From positions 1 through 7,967 of the forward strand of contig DYLE01000111.1 in assembly GCA_020722245.1 (NCBI GenBank): 7,967 nt of DNA, written 5' to 3'. Below are positions 1 through 5,773 of this stretch, one piece after another. Below the pieces are notes generated by a model. It saw only the letters and a list, made by a program, of their open reading frames with translations. It ran no database searches and was not told where the DNA came from. Within the stretch, counting starts at the first letter, position 1. Each line of letters starts with the position of its first letter. The position numbers were made by a program, and so were the translations under genes. This stretch comes from Desulfonema limicola. GTDB lineage: Bacteria; Desulfobacterota; Desulfobacteria; Desulfobacterales; Desulfosalsimonadaceae.

Positions 1-142
1 AACGCATTCAATGCAAACCGCTTATTCCCCCGAAAGCCTCAATCTCGCTCACAGCTGACTTTTTACCAATGCATCAATCATTACGGCAAAAAAAATCCTG
101 TGATCCTATCGGCCTGAATTTTTTATTGAGGCGGAGTTTAAT
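1..142. other. Left-edge stretch without a recognised gene
   Basis: I see no supported gene here. One plus-strand frame stays open from base 3 to a TAA at 150-152 (49 codons), but its translation resembles no family I know, and its last codons run into the REP-like repeat that begins at 143. It could at most be the degraded tail of a gene lying to the left. An A-run at about 88-95 and a T-run at about 119-124 make the stretch locally AT-rich. No convincing terminator hairpin or promoter was found. Confidence 0.4.
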
Positions 143-280
143 GCCGGGTTAAGAAATCCGGTTTTAAAGGTTTGGAATCATCGCCGGGTTATGAAACCCG
201 GCCTACGGCATTTGAAAAAAACCGCCGAATATAAAAACACAACCGGCCCGTAGCCCGTAGGTCGGGATTCCAATCCCGAC
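143..280. repeat. REP-like palindrome cluster A (left copy)
   Basis: Three hairpin-forming units lie in a row. Unit 143-161 is an imperfect GCCGGGTT...CCGG hairpin. Unit 183-202 is GCCGGGTTATGAAACCCGGC followed by CTAC. Unit 261-280 is GTCGGGATTCCAATCCCGAC preceded by GTAG (257-260), with another GTAG at 250-253. A GTAG foot 5' of a palindrome, in opposite orientations on adjacent units, is the signature of REP elements arranged as BIMEs and mobilised in trans by RAYT (TnpA_REP) proteins. Bases 143-244 recur at 1077-1178 in the same orientation at roughly 88-90% identity by eye. The cluster lies directly downstream of the nucleotidyltransferase stop and could also end or stabilise its transcript. 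No RAYT gene is in the window. Confidence 0.85.
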
Positions 281-286
281 AAAAGC

Positions 287-793
287 CTATCCTTTTTTTA
301 ATTGCCGGAGGACCTCCTCAAGAACAGGAATCTGCTGCCGGTGTTTTGGATTTTTGGAGGTTTTTTTAAGCCTGATTAACGTTTCAAGGTTAAGCACATG
401 AAGGGTATGGCCTCTGAACTTAATTTGAACGGTGTGATCAATGAGGTCGTTATAGGTTTTCCCCTCCTCAATCACCGCCAACACATCAAGGGGACCGAGA
501 CGAGTGGATAGCAAGGCATGCACAAAACTGGAAACATCCTCTCTTTTCAGGGGTATTGTTTTGTCATCCGGACGGCGGAAAACAGCACCGACTGACCTTA
601 AAAAATCAAACAGTCTTGAAATGTTTTCTTCGGACCGGTCGCAGACGATATCCACATCCAGGGTTGTGACCGGCGCACCCTGGATCACTGCCGCGAGTCC
701 ACCGACCAGGATAAATCTTACGTTTGCTTTTACCAGCCCTTCAAGGATTGCGCCGAGATCCGCGTGCGCCTGTTTTTTGCTGTTTGAAGGCAT
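287..793 (-). CDS. Minimal nucleotidyltransferase-fold protein (putative toxin-antitoxin component)
   Basis: This 168-residue protein has the signature of the pol-beta/MNT nucleotidyltransferase fold. A hydrophobic strand ends in Gly31-Gly32 (FILVGGLAA), is followed by Asp46-Val-Asp48 (the metal-binding DxD), and a third acidic position follows at Asp103 (GPLDVL). The C-terminus carries the 'LxxLIRLKK' helix usual in this group. Related proteins transfer nucleotides to RNA or protein and often form half of a toxin-antitoxin or abortive-infection pair, so an intracellular stress or defence role is an inference. The ATG at 793 is the only reasonable start, because the next candidates would remove the helix before the GG motif; it has only a weak GGA ribosome site. 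The gene overlaps the upstream small ORF by 53 bp in another frame, which implies co-expression. The substrate cannot be told from the sequence, and I would not assign it a specific toxin family. Confidence 0.8.
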   Translation of the reverse strand: MPSNSKKQAHADLGAILEGLVKANVRFILVGGLAAVIQGAPVTTLDVDIVCDRSEENISRLFDFLRSVGAVFRRPDDKTIPLKREDVSSFVHALLSTRLGPLDVLAVIEEGKTYNDLIDHTVQIKFRGHTLHVLNLETLIRLKKTSKNPKHRQQIPVLEEVLRQLKKG

Positions 794-926
794 TTTTTAA
801 TTCCATGACGGCGCGGGCTGCGTTATCATTTGCCAGCACCCGCTCTTCCGGCGACATTCGAAGAAACAGCGCAACCAGTCCTTTGTCAACCGTCGGGGAG
901 CGTTTTAAATTCTTTTTTAAAACCAT
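741..926 (-). CDS. Small helical protein upstream of the nucleotidyltransferase (putative antitoxin or partner)
   Basis: This is a 61-residue basic protein starting with MVLKKNLKR, with a helical core 'MSPEERVLANDNAARAVMEL' and a basic Arg/Lys-rich tail. It has no signal peptide and no membrane segment. I prefer the ATG at 926 because AGGTG lies 9 bases before it; a GTG at 938 would add four residues but has no ribosome site. Its 3' end overlaps the nucleotidyltransferase by 53 bp, and it is the first gene after a strong promoter. A short helical protein stacked before a nucleotidyltransferase is a familiar toxin-antitoxin layout, so a partner or antitoxin role is plausible but inferred from position. 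The last ~14 residues fall inside the overlap and may have been added by loss of an earlier stop. I do not recognise a named family. Confidence 0.6.
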   Translation of the reverse strand: MVLKKNLKRSPTVDKGLVALFLRMSPEERVLANDNAARAVMELKNAFKQQKTGARGSRRNP

Positions 927-973
927 TTGCCGAAACACCTATGATAATCGAGCCGGGGTTGAATTTGATTACC

Positions 974-1003
974 GACATTATGGCCAAAAAATTAGGTAAT
1001 GTC
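974..1003. promoter_or_regulatory. Inverted repeat on the promoter (candidate operator)
   Basis: GACATTA (974-980) and TAATGTC (997-1003) are perfect 7-bp inverted arms separated by 16 bp. One arm overlaps the -10 box and the other the -35 box. The centre-to-centre distance of 23 bp is about two helical turns, so a dimeric regulator could bind both arms on one DNA face and block RNA polymerase. Autoregulation by the product of the downstream small gene is the natural guess, but no binding domain is evident in that product. Confidence 0.5.
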
Positions 1004-1005
1004 AA
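977..1005 (-). promoter_or_regulatory. Sigma-70-type promoter of the small-ORF/nucleotidyltransferase pair
   Basis: On the minus strand the -35 box TTGACA (1005-1000, perfect) is followed by a 17-bp spacer and the -10 box CATAAT (982-977, 5 of 6 consensus). Transcription would start near 970, leaving a leader of about 44 nt before the ATG at 926. It is the best match to a housekeeping promoter that I found in the window. Confidence 0.75.
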
Positions 1006-1020
1006 AAGGTCATCGCTTTT

Positions 1021-1178
1021 GCCGGGTTATGAGACCCGGCCCGTAGGTCGGGATTCCAATCCCGACAACCGCCTTTGCCGGGTTGTGAAACCCGGTTTTA
1101 ATGGTTTGATGATCATTGCCGGGTTGTGAAACCCGGCCTACGGCGTTTAAAAGAACCGCCGAACATAAAAACACAACC
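1021..1178. repeat. REP-like palindrome cluster B (right copy)
   Basis: Four hairpin units are present. Unit 1021-1040 is GCCGGGTTATGAGACCCGGC. Unit 1047-1066 is GTCGGGATTCCAATCCCGAC with GTAG at 1043-1046. Unit 1077-1095 is GCCGGGTTGTGAAACCCGG. Unit 1118-1137 is GCCGGGTTGTGAAACCCGGC with CTAC at 1138-1141. The block 1077-1178 is the direct-repeat partner of 143-244, including a non-palindromic tail that ends in ATAAAAACACAACC in both copies. The cluster ends only 18 bp before the start codon of the endonuclease-like gene, so these hairpins probably lie in or next to its leader. Confidence 0.85.
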
Positions 1179-1196
1179 AGATAAAGGGGGCATTAA

Positions 1197-1883
1197 ATGA
1201 AACCAAAATTTCCATGGATTACGGCCTGGTGTATCGTCCTCACCCTTGTTCTGACCGGTCTGACAATCGCTGAGGACCGAAAACCGGCAGGCGCCGAGAA
1301 AAAACAGATCACCATCAGCACGCAAGAAATCATGGAAGAAATCGCTGGAAAATCCGAGCCCTATCCCACCTACACCACCCAGCTCATCAATCTGGCGAAT
1401 CAGAACGCCCAGGCCACCCGGCCGCAGAAGGTGGGGCAGATGTCCGAACTGATACAACAGTTCCCGGGAACCAGCTACGCCGGCTGGGTCAGCTGGTATG
1501 AAAGCCGGTATCCGGATGCGATTGATCAGGCAACAGATCAAACCTACGCCATGATTCTAAAAATGAAGCAGGCCATGGCGGGCATCGACAGGGATATGGT
1601 CCACCGGTGGATCAAGGAGCTCATTCTGACTAAAACCTACGCCGGCTTGCGGTTTCAGGAAAGCATTTTAAAAAAACTCGCCCATCAAAAGAACACCTCT
1701 TACCGGCTGGCAGGTCCTGACGAGGAATCCAGGGGGATCGACGGATACCTCGGCATCCGCCCGGTGTCCATCAAGCCGGTTTCATACCGGTCCAAAGCCT
1801 TCCTTCACGACACCATTGACGCCGACATCATCTATTATGAAAAGGTCAGGGGCGGGATCACCCTATGGTACGACGACAAATAA
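1197..1883 (+). CDS. MjaI-like type II restriction endonuclease with signal-peptide-like N-terminus
   Basis: This protein has 228 residues. From about residue 36 to the end I read an MjaI-family restriction endonuclease: 'YTTQLINLANQNAQ' (59-72), 'RPQKVGQMSELI' (75-86), 'RFQESILKKL' (152-161) and 'GIDGYLGIRPVSIKP' (180-194). Asp182 and Lys193 fit a PD-(D/E)xK-type catalytic pair, with Ser191 where an acidic residue is more usual. The archetype R.MjaI cleaves CTAG; the specificity here is unknown. Residues 1-35 are unexpected: Lys2/Lys4, a hydrophobic stretch at 7-24 and a possible TIA|E cleavage site after residue 25 look like a Sec signal peptide. The ATG at 1197 has AAAGGGGG six bases before it, whereas Met46 has no ribosome site and would trim the family N-terminus. 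No cognate methyltransferase is in the window. It may be exported, membrane-anchored, or a fusion relic. The family assignment is from memory of its motifs. Confidence 0.75.
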   Translation: MKPKFPWITAWCIVLTLVLTGLTIAEDRKPAGAEKKQITISTQEIMEEIAGKSEPYPTYTTQLINLANQNAQATRPQKVGQMSELIQQFPGTSYAGWVSWYESRYPDAIDQATDQTYAMILKMKQAMAGIDRDMVHRWIKELILTKTYAGLRFQESILKKLAHQKNTSYRLAGPDEESRGIDGYLGIRPVSIKPVSYRSKAFLHDTIDADIIYYEKVRGGITLWYDDK

Positions 1884-1890
1884 AAACCTT

Positions 1891-1918
1891 TTGTAAACTT
1901 TCAGCCGGAGCGTATACT
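1891..1918 (+). promoter_or_regulatory. Probable promoter of the HTH-PilZ gene
   Basis: TTGTAA (1891-1896, 4 of 6) is followed by a 16-bp spacer and TATACT (1913-1918, 5 of 6). It begins 8 bp after the endonuclease stop codon. A start near 1925 would leave a leader of about 84 nt holding the hairpin at 1950-1990. The inverted pair GGATAA (1919-1924) / TTATCC (1938-1943) lies over the expected start site and could be an operator. Confidence 0.45.
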
Positions 1919-1949
1919 GGATAATCAATAAGATAATTTATCCGGATAT

Positions 1950-1990
1950 ATGATTCATCATGCCCGTCGCGGCCGGGCAAGACGAATGAT
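1950..1990. other. Long imperfect hairpin upstream of the HTH-PilZ gene
   Basis: Bases 1953-1966 pair with 1974-1987 around a 7-nt loop: 12 of 14 pairs match, with mismatches 1957/1983 and 1960/1980. The inner arms are TGCCCG / CGGGCA. Two more pairs outside (1951/1989, 1950/1990) extend the stem. There is no T-run after it, so a standard intrinsic terminator is unlikely. It sits 18 bp before the start codon and could be a leader structure, a regulator site for the HTH protein, or protection for the 3' end of the endonuclease transcript. Confidence 0.5.
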
Positions 1991-2008
1991 TCCTGAAAGG
2001 CGATCCTC

Positions 2009-2749
2009 ATGCCCCGAAAAATAATCAGCAGGGTCAAGGCGGTCATGGCCCAAAAGGGCCTTACAGTCCGGGAGCTGAACGAAAAAACAGGCGTGCCCCA
2101 GGTGACGATTCAAAACGCCTGCTCTGAAAGAATCGCCTACTGCGGCTTAAACACCCTCGCCCGTCTGGCATCCGCCCTGGACGTATCGATCAAGGATCTT
2201 TTCGATGAGGTCGATTTAAGCCCTGAAAACAAACCGCTTCAGAAAAAAATAATGACCAGCGGCGCCAACATCTCCGTGGTCACCAACCGCCTGATCGGTC
2301 TGGTCATGAAAATGTCGCGCTCCGACAAGGGCAAGCTGCTGGAAAAATTCAACGAGTTTAAAAAGCTCCCCGAAAAAAAAAGCAGCACGGCCAATATCAC
2401 CACGGATTTGATCGAGCTGATTATGAAGATGTCGCTGGAGGAGCGCTGCCAGCTGCTCAGCGATCTCATGTCCTATACCGGAACGACAAAGCGGAAATAC
2501 GGCAGGTCAAAATACCTGAGCCCGGTTCATTTCAGCGTAAAGGACGTTCTTTATCAGGGGAACACCAAAAATATAAGCCTTGGCGGGGTGTTTATCGAGG
2601 CCAAGGGTCATACCGGACATTTTTCAGTGGGGGATCGCATCACCCTCAACCTGGAGCACCCCCGGACCCGAAAATACGTTAAAATCACCGGCAGCATCGC
2701 ATGGATCGCGGAACACGGCATCGGCGTAAGTTTCGACAAGACCCTCTGA
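2009..2749 (+). CDS. XRE-family HTH regulator fused to a PilZ domain
   Basis: This protein has 246 residues and no membrane segment, so it is probably cytoplasmic. Residues 1-67 form a Cro/C1-type helix-turn-helix ('LTVRELNEKTGVPQVTIQNA' is the recognition region, ending in 'DVSIKDLFDE'). Residues 90-118 and 129-157 are an internal repeat, each with a 'LIxLxMKMS' start and a helical charged tail. Residues 162-246 form a PilZ domain with both c-di-GMP-binding motifs: RxxxR (Arg162-Arg166) and NxSxxG (Asn188, Ser190, Gly193). It is therefore likely a DNA-binding protein controlled by c-di-GMP; targets are unknown, but its own leader and the neighbouring genes are candidates. The start ATG at 2009 has AAAGG eight bases upstream. 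It ends 13 bp from the convergent end of the nucleotide-sugar dehydrogenase gene. Confidence 0.85.
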   Translation: MPRKIISRVKAVMAQKGLTVRELNEKTGVPQVTIQNACSERIAYCGLNTLARLASALDVSIKDLFDEVDLSPENKPLQKKIMTSGANISVVTNRLIGLVMKMSRSDKGKLLEKFNEFKKLPEKKSSTANITTDLIELIMKMSLEERCQLLSDLMSYTGTTKRKYGRSKYLSPVHFSVKDVLYQGNTKNISLGGVFIEAKGHTGHFSVGDRITLNLEHPRTRKYVKITGSIAWIAEHGIGVSFDKTL

Positions 2750-2762
2750 TAAAACAGACGGC

Positions 2763-4055
2763 CTACAGCCTCCAGTATTTGATGCCGGCCTCCCGGACCT
2801 TCGAAGCATCAAGTATTGATTTAATATCAATAATATAACTATTTGAATTTAAGATTGATATAATTTTTTCTAATGGCAGTGACTTGTAGTAGGCGTGGGC
2901 AACAGCGATGATCACCGCATCAAGCCCGGAAAGTTCATCCCATGGGCTCAGCTTGACGTTGTAGAACCGTTTGGCCTCGCTTGCATCCGCCAGCGGATCA
3001 TGGACAATCGGCGAAATGCCGTAGGATTCCAGTTCCCCGATGATGTCGATGACCCGGGAATTTCTCAGGTCTGCGCAGTTTTCCTTAAACGTCAGTCCCA
3101 GAATGGCGACCCTTGCATCCTTGAGGTTATGATGGTGCGGCGCAATCAGCTTGACCGCCTTTTCAGCCACGAATTTTCCCATATGGTCATTGATTCTGCG
3201 GCCTGCAAGGATCACCTCCGGATGATACCCTGCCCTCTCCGCCCGATGGGTCAGGTAATAGGGATCCACGCCGATGCAGTGTCCGCCCACCAGACCCGGA
3301 CGAAACGAAAGAAAGTTCCATTTGGTTTCAGCCGCGGCCAGCACGCTTAGGGTGTCGATGCCCAGTTTATCGAAAATCACAGCCAGCTCATTCATCAGGG
3401 CGATGTTTAGGTCCCTCTGGGTGTTCTCGATCACCTTGGCGGCTTCGGCGGTTTTGATGTCTGGGGCGCGGTGGATGCCGGCGGGAATCACCGAGCCGTA
3501 AAGTTCTGCCAAGCGTTCGCAGATCTCCGGGGTGTCGCCTGACACCACCTTGACGATGCGGGTCAGGGTATGCTGTTTATCCCCGGGGTTGATCCGCTCC
3601 GGGGAATACCCCACATGAAAATCCGTCTTCCATTTTTTGCCCGACACCCCTTCAAGGATCGGCACGCAGACCTCCTCGGTGGTTCCGGGATAGACCGTAG
3701 ATTCATAAACCACCACCGCGCCCTTTTTCATATAGCGGCCGGCGGTTTGTGTGGCGCCTCTTAAAGGCGTCAGGTCCGGCTGCCGGGCTTTGTCGATGGG
3801 GGTCGGCACCGCGATGATAATAAAATCCCCTTTAGCGATCTCAGACGGGTCGGTCGTAAATGCAAGCCCTGTAGCCGCGCAAAATTCCGCTTCCAAAACC
3901 TCGCCCGACGGGTCCTCGTGGCGGCGGTAGGCCTCAATCTTATGCGGCTGAAGGTCATACCCGATGGTGGAGTAGCGCTTTCCAAATTCAATGGCCACCG
4001 GCAGTCCGACATACCCCAGGCCGATGACCGCGATGACCGGCTTTGTTTTCTCCAT
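2763..4055 (-). CDS. tviB: UDP-N-acetylhexosamine 6-dehydrogenase (TviB/WbpO-type nucleotide sugar dehydrogenase)
   Basis: This 430-residue enzyme oxidises C6 of UDP-GlcNAc or UDP-GalNAc to the uronic acid in two NAD+-dependent steps, supplying a precursor for capsule or O-antigen. The N-terminal Rossmann domain has GLGYVG (12-17) and the acidic Asp34 expected for NAD ribose. The central domain has 'AAKVIENTQRD' with Lys207 and Asn211. The catalytic Cys260 lies in 'GGHCIGVDPYYLT', a form typical of the TviB/WbpO branch rather than of UDP-glucose dehydrogenase. The C-terminal domain has 'TFKENCADLRNS' with the substrate-binding Arg331, and the protein ends 'IKYWRL', which is full length for the family. 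The start lies 2 bp after the stop of the upstream sulfurylase/kinase gene, so translation is probably coupled. DNA coding for residues 394-414 is unusually AT-rich. The family is certain; whether it prefers GlcNAc or GalNAc cannot be decided by eye. Confidence 0.92.
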   Translation of the reverse strand: MEKTKPVIAVIGLGYVGLPVAIEFGKRYSTIGYDLQPHKIEAYRRHEDPSGEVLEAEFCAATGLAFTTDPSEIAKGDFIIIAVPTPIDKARQPDLTPLRGATQTAGRYMKKGAVVVYESTVYPGTTEEVCVPILEGVSGKKWKTDFHVGYSPERINPGDKQHTLTRIVKVVSGDTPEICERLAELYGSVIPAGIHRAPDIKTAEAAKVIENTQRDLNIALMNELAVIFDKLGIDTLSVLAAAETKWNFLSFRPGLVGGHCIGVDPYYLTHRAERAGYHPEVILAGRRINDHMGKFVAEKAVKLIAPHHHNLKDARVAILGLTFKENCADLRNSRVIDIIGELESYGISPIVHDPLADASEAKRFYNVKLSPWDELSGLDAVIIAVAHAYYKSLPLEKIISILNSNSYIIDIKSILDASKVREAGIKYWRL

Positions 4056-4057
4056 GG

Positions 4058-5773
4058 CTAAATATACCCTTTTTTGCCCAAAAACAGCAGGATCTCCTGA
4101 GCGGCCTCCTCCGGCGTCAGATCCGTGGTGTTGATTCTCAGTTCCGGCGATGCCGGTGCTTCATAGGGGTCGTCCACGCCGGTGAACCCCTTGATCAACC
4201 CGGCCCGGGCCTTGGCGTACATCCCCTTGCGGTCGCGTTTCTCGCAGGCCTCGATGGGGGTGGATACATGCACCTCGATGAACCCGCCGTAGGCCTCGAT
4301 CCATTCCCGGATTTCCCGGCGCGTGGACTCATAGGGCGCAATCGGCGCGCAGATGGCGATGCCGCGGTTCTTGGTGATTTCGCCCGCCACAAACCCGATC
4401 CGCCGGACATTGATGTCCCGGTGCTCCTTGCTGAAACTCAGCTCTCTGGAAAGGTGCTGGCGCACGATGTCGCCGTCCAGAAGGGTGACGGGCCGGTCCC
4501 CGATCTCAAGAAACTTGGAATAGAGCACCCGCGCGATGGTGGATTTGCCCGCTCCGGACAGCCCGGTCAAAAAAACCGTAAACCCCTGACGGGACGGAGG
4601 CGGAAAGGCCTTCTGCAGTTCGCAAACCACCTCGCTAAAGGTCGCCCATTCCGGAATATGCCTGCCTTCGCGGATGCGGCGCCGGATGTCCGATCCGGTC
4701 ATAAAAATGGTCTGAACCCCGGCAGGCACCTGGTCCACGCTCCGGTATTCATCCTCAAACGGCAGGTAGACGATCCTCTCAAACGGCACGATTTCAACAC
4801 CGATCTCCTTGCTGTGGGCCGTGGCAAGCTCCCGGGCCCGATCCGCTCCGTAAAACGGCTTTCCGTTTTTATCCGGACCCGGGCTGGCGTGATCATGCCC
4901 CACGATAAAATGGGTGCAGCCGTAGTTTTTAGCGATGATCGCATCCAGCAGGGCGTCCCGGGGCCCGGAAAGCCGCATGGCCAGAGGCAGAAGCGCCATG
5001 ACCTGCGAATCCGGAGGGTAATGCCTGGCGATGGCCTGGTGGCACCTCACCCGAGTGTAGTGATCAAAATCCCCGGGCCGGGTCGTGCCCACCACCGGAA
5101 GCAAAAGAAGGTTGGCCTTTGCCCGCCGCATGGCCCGGGTGGTCATCTCAAACAAAAACCGGTGAAGCGGGTTGCGGGTCTGAAACCCCACCACCCGCTG
5201 CCAGCCCAGCCTGGCGTAAACCTTCCTGACCTCTTCAGGGGAGAGCCGAAGCTTTTTAAAATCAAAATGCAGAGGCAGGGAGACCACCTCGAGCCTACCC
5301 CCGATATAGTATTCTCCGGACCGGTTAAAGAGGTAGGCGACCCCCGGATGGCTGATATCCGTGGTTTCATAGACCTTTTCGGCCTCCCTCTGAAGATCCG
5401 CCCGCCAGATGTCCTCCACGTGCATCACGGCCAGCAAAAAACCCTCCGGGTCCCTTAACGCCACGGATTGTCCGGCCTCAAGGCTCTGCGCCCGGGACTC
5501 GGAAACATCCAGGCAGATCGGGATCGGCCACAGGATATCGTTCTGCAGCCGCATCCGGTCCATGACCGACTCATAATCCGATCGGACCATGAACCCCTGC
5601 AAGGGGGAAAACCCGCCCGTGGCCAGAAGCTCAAGATCGCAGAGCTGCCGATCCTTCAACACAATATCCGGAAGGCTCAAAGCGATCTCGCGAAGCAGGG
5701 CCGCCCGCTTTTCATCCACCAGCAGGTTCACCAGGGGGCCGCCGTGGGCGTTATCGATGCCGTTGTTTGTCAT
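4058..5773 (-). CDS. sat/cysC: Bifunctional sulfate adenylyltransferase / adenylylsulfate kinase (PAPS synthase)
   Basis: This 571-residue protein is predicted to convert sulfate and ATP to APS, then to phosphorylate APS to PAPS. The N-terminal PUA-like part spans about 1-170, the ATP sulfurylase catalytic part about 180-390, and the APS kinase about 395-571. The kinase looks complete: Walker A 'GLSGAGKST' (404-412), 'LLDGDIVRQHL', 'FSKEHRDINVRRIGF' and 'ARAGLIKGFTG'. The sulfurylase keeps 'QTRNPLH' (198-204), but the second histidine of HxxH is Leu207 (HRFL), and the normal GRDH reads GHDH (292-295), so this half may be weak or inactive. I chose the ATG at 5773 because it forms an ATGA overlap with the cysQ stop and matches the family N-terminus; the reading frame runs open further upstream only through cysQ antisense-frame sequence. 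As a fused enzyme in an operon with cysQ it serves PAPS supply, not dissimilatory sulfate reduction. Confidence 0.92.
   Translation of the reverse strand: MTNNGIDNAHGGPLVNLLVDEKRAALLREIALSLPDIVLKDRQLCDLELLATGGFSPLQGFMVRSDYESVMDRMRLQNDILWPIPICLDVSESRAQSLEAGQSVALRDPEGFLLAVMHVEDIWRADLQREAEKVYETTDISHPGVAYLFNRSGEYYIGGRLEVVSLPLHFDFKKLRLSPEEVRKVYARLGWQRVVGFQTRNPLHRFLFEMTTRAMRRAKANLLLLPVVGTTRPGDFDHYTRVRCHQAIARHYPPDSQVMALLPLAMRLSGPRDALLDAIIAKNYGCTHFIVGHDHASPGPDKNGKPFYGADRARELATAHSKEIGVEIVPFERIVYLPFEDEYRSVDQVPAGVQTIFMTGSDIRRRIREGRHIPEWATFSEVVCELQKAFPPPSRQGFTVFLTGLSGAGKSTIARVLYSKFLEIGDRPVTLLDGDIVRQHLSRELSFSKEHRDINVRRIGFVAGEITKNRGIAICAPIAPYESTRREIREWIEAYGGFIEVHVSTPIEACEKRDRKGMYAKARAGLIKGFTGVDDPYEAPASPELRINTTDLTPEEAAQEILLFLGKKGYI

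Noticed and set aside
3..152. Plus-strand open frame at the left edge as a partial gene
   Set aside because: Only 49 codons, no recognisable motif, and it ends inside a REP-like repeat.
143..1178. Repeated palindromes considered as a CRISPR array
   Set aside because: Units are irregularly spaced, differ in sequence and orientation, and have a GTAG/CTAC foot; spacers of regular length are absent.
1113..1541. Minus-strand open frame opposite the endonuclease-like gene
   Set aside because: It begins within the endonuclease gene and runs into the REP cluster; its translation has no recognisable motif, while the plus-strand frame has family motifs and a good ribosome site.
1950..1990. Hairpin considered as a Rho-independent terminator of the endonuclease gene
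   Set aside because: No T-tract follows on either strand, and the stem has two mismatches; leader or regulatory structure fits better.
2009..2749. HTH protein considered as a restriction-modification controller (C protein)
   Set aside because: C proteins are small, single-domain and usually precede the endonuclease gene; this protein is 246 residues with a PilZ domain and lies downstream.
4043..5458. Long plus-strand open frame (471 codons) opposite the sulfurylase/kinase gene
   Set aside because: It is antisense to a gene with clear family motifs over its full length. Its translation is Pro/Gly/His/Arg-rich and low-complexity, as expected from the shadow of a GC-rich gene.
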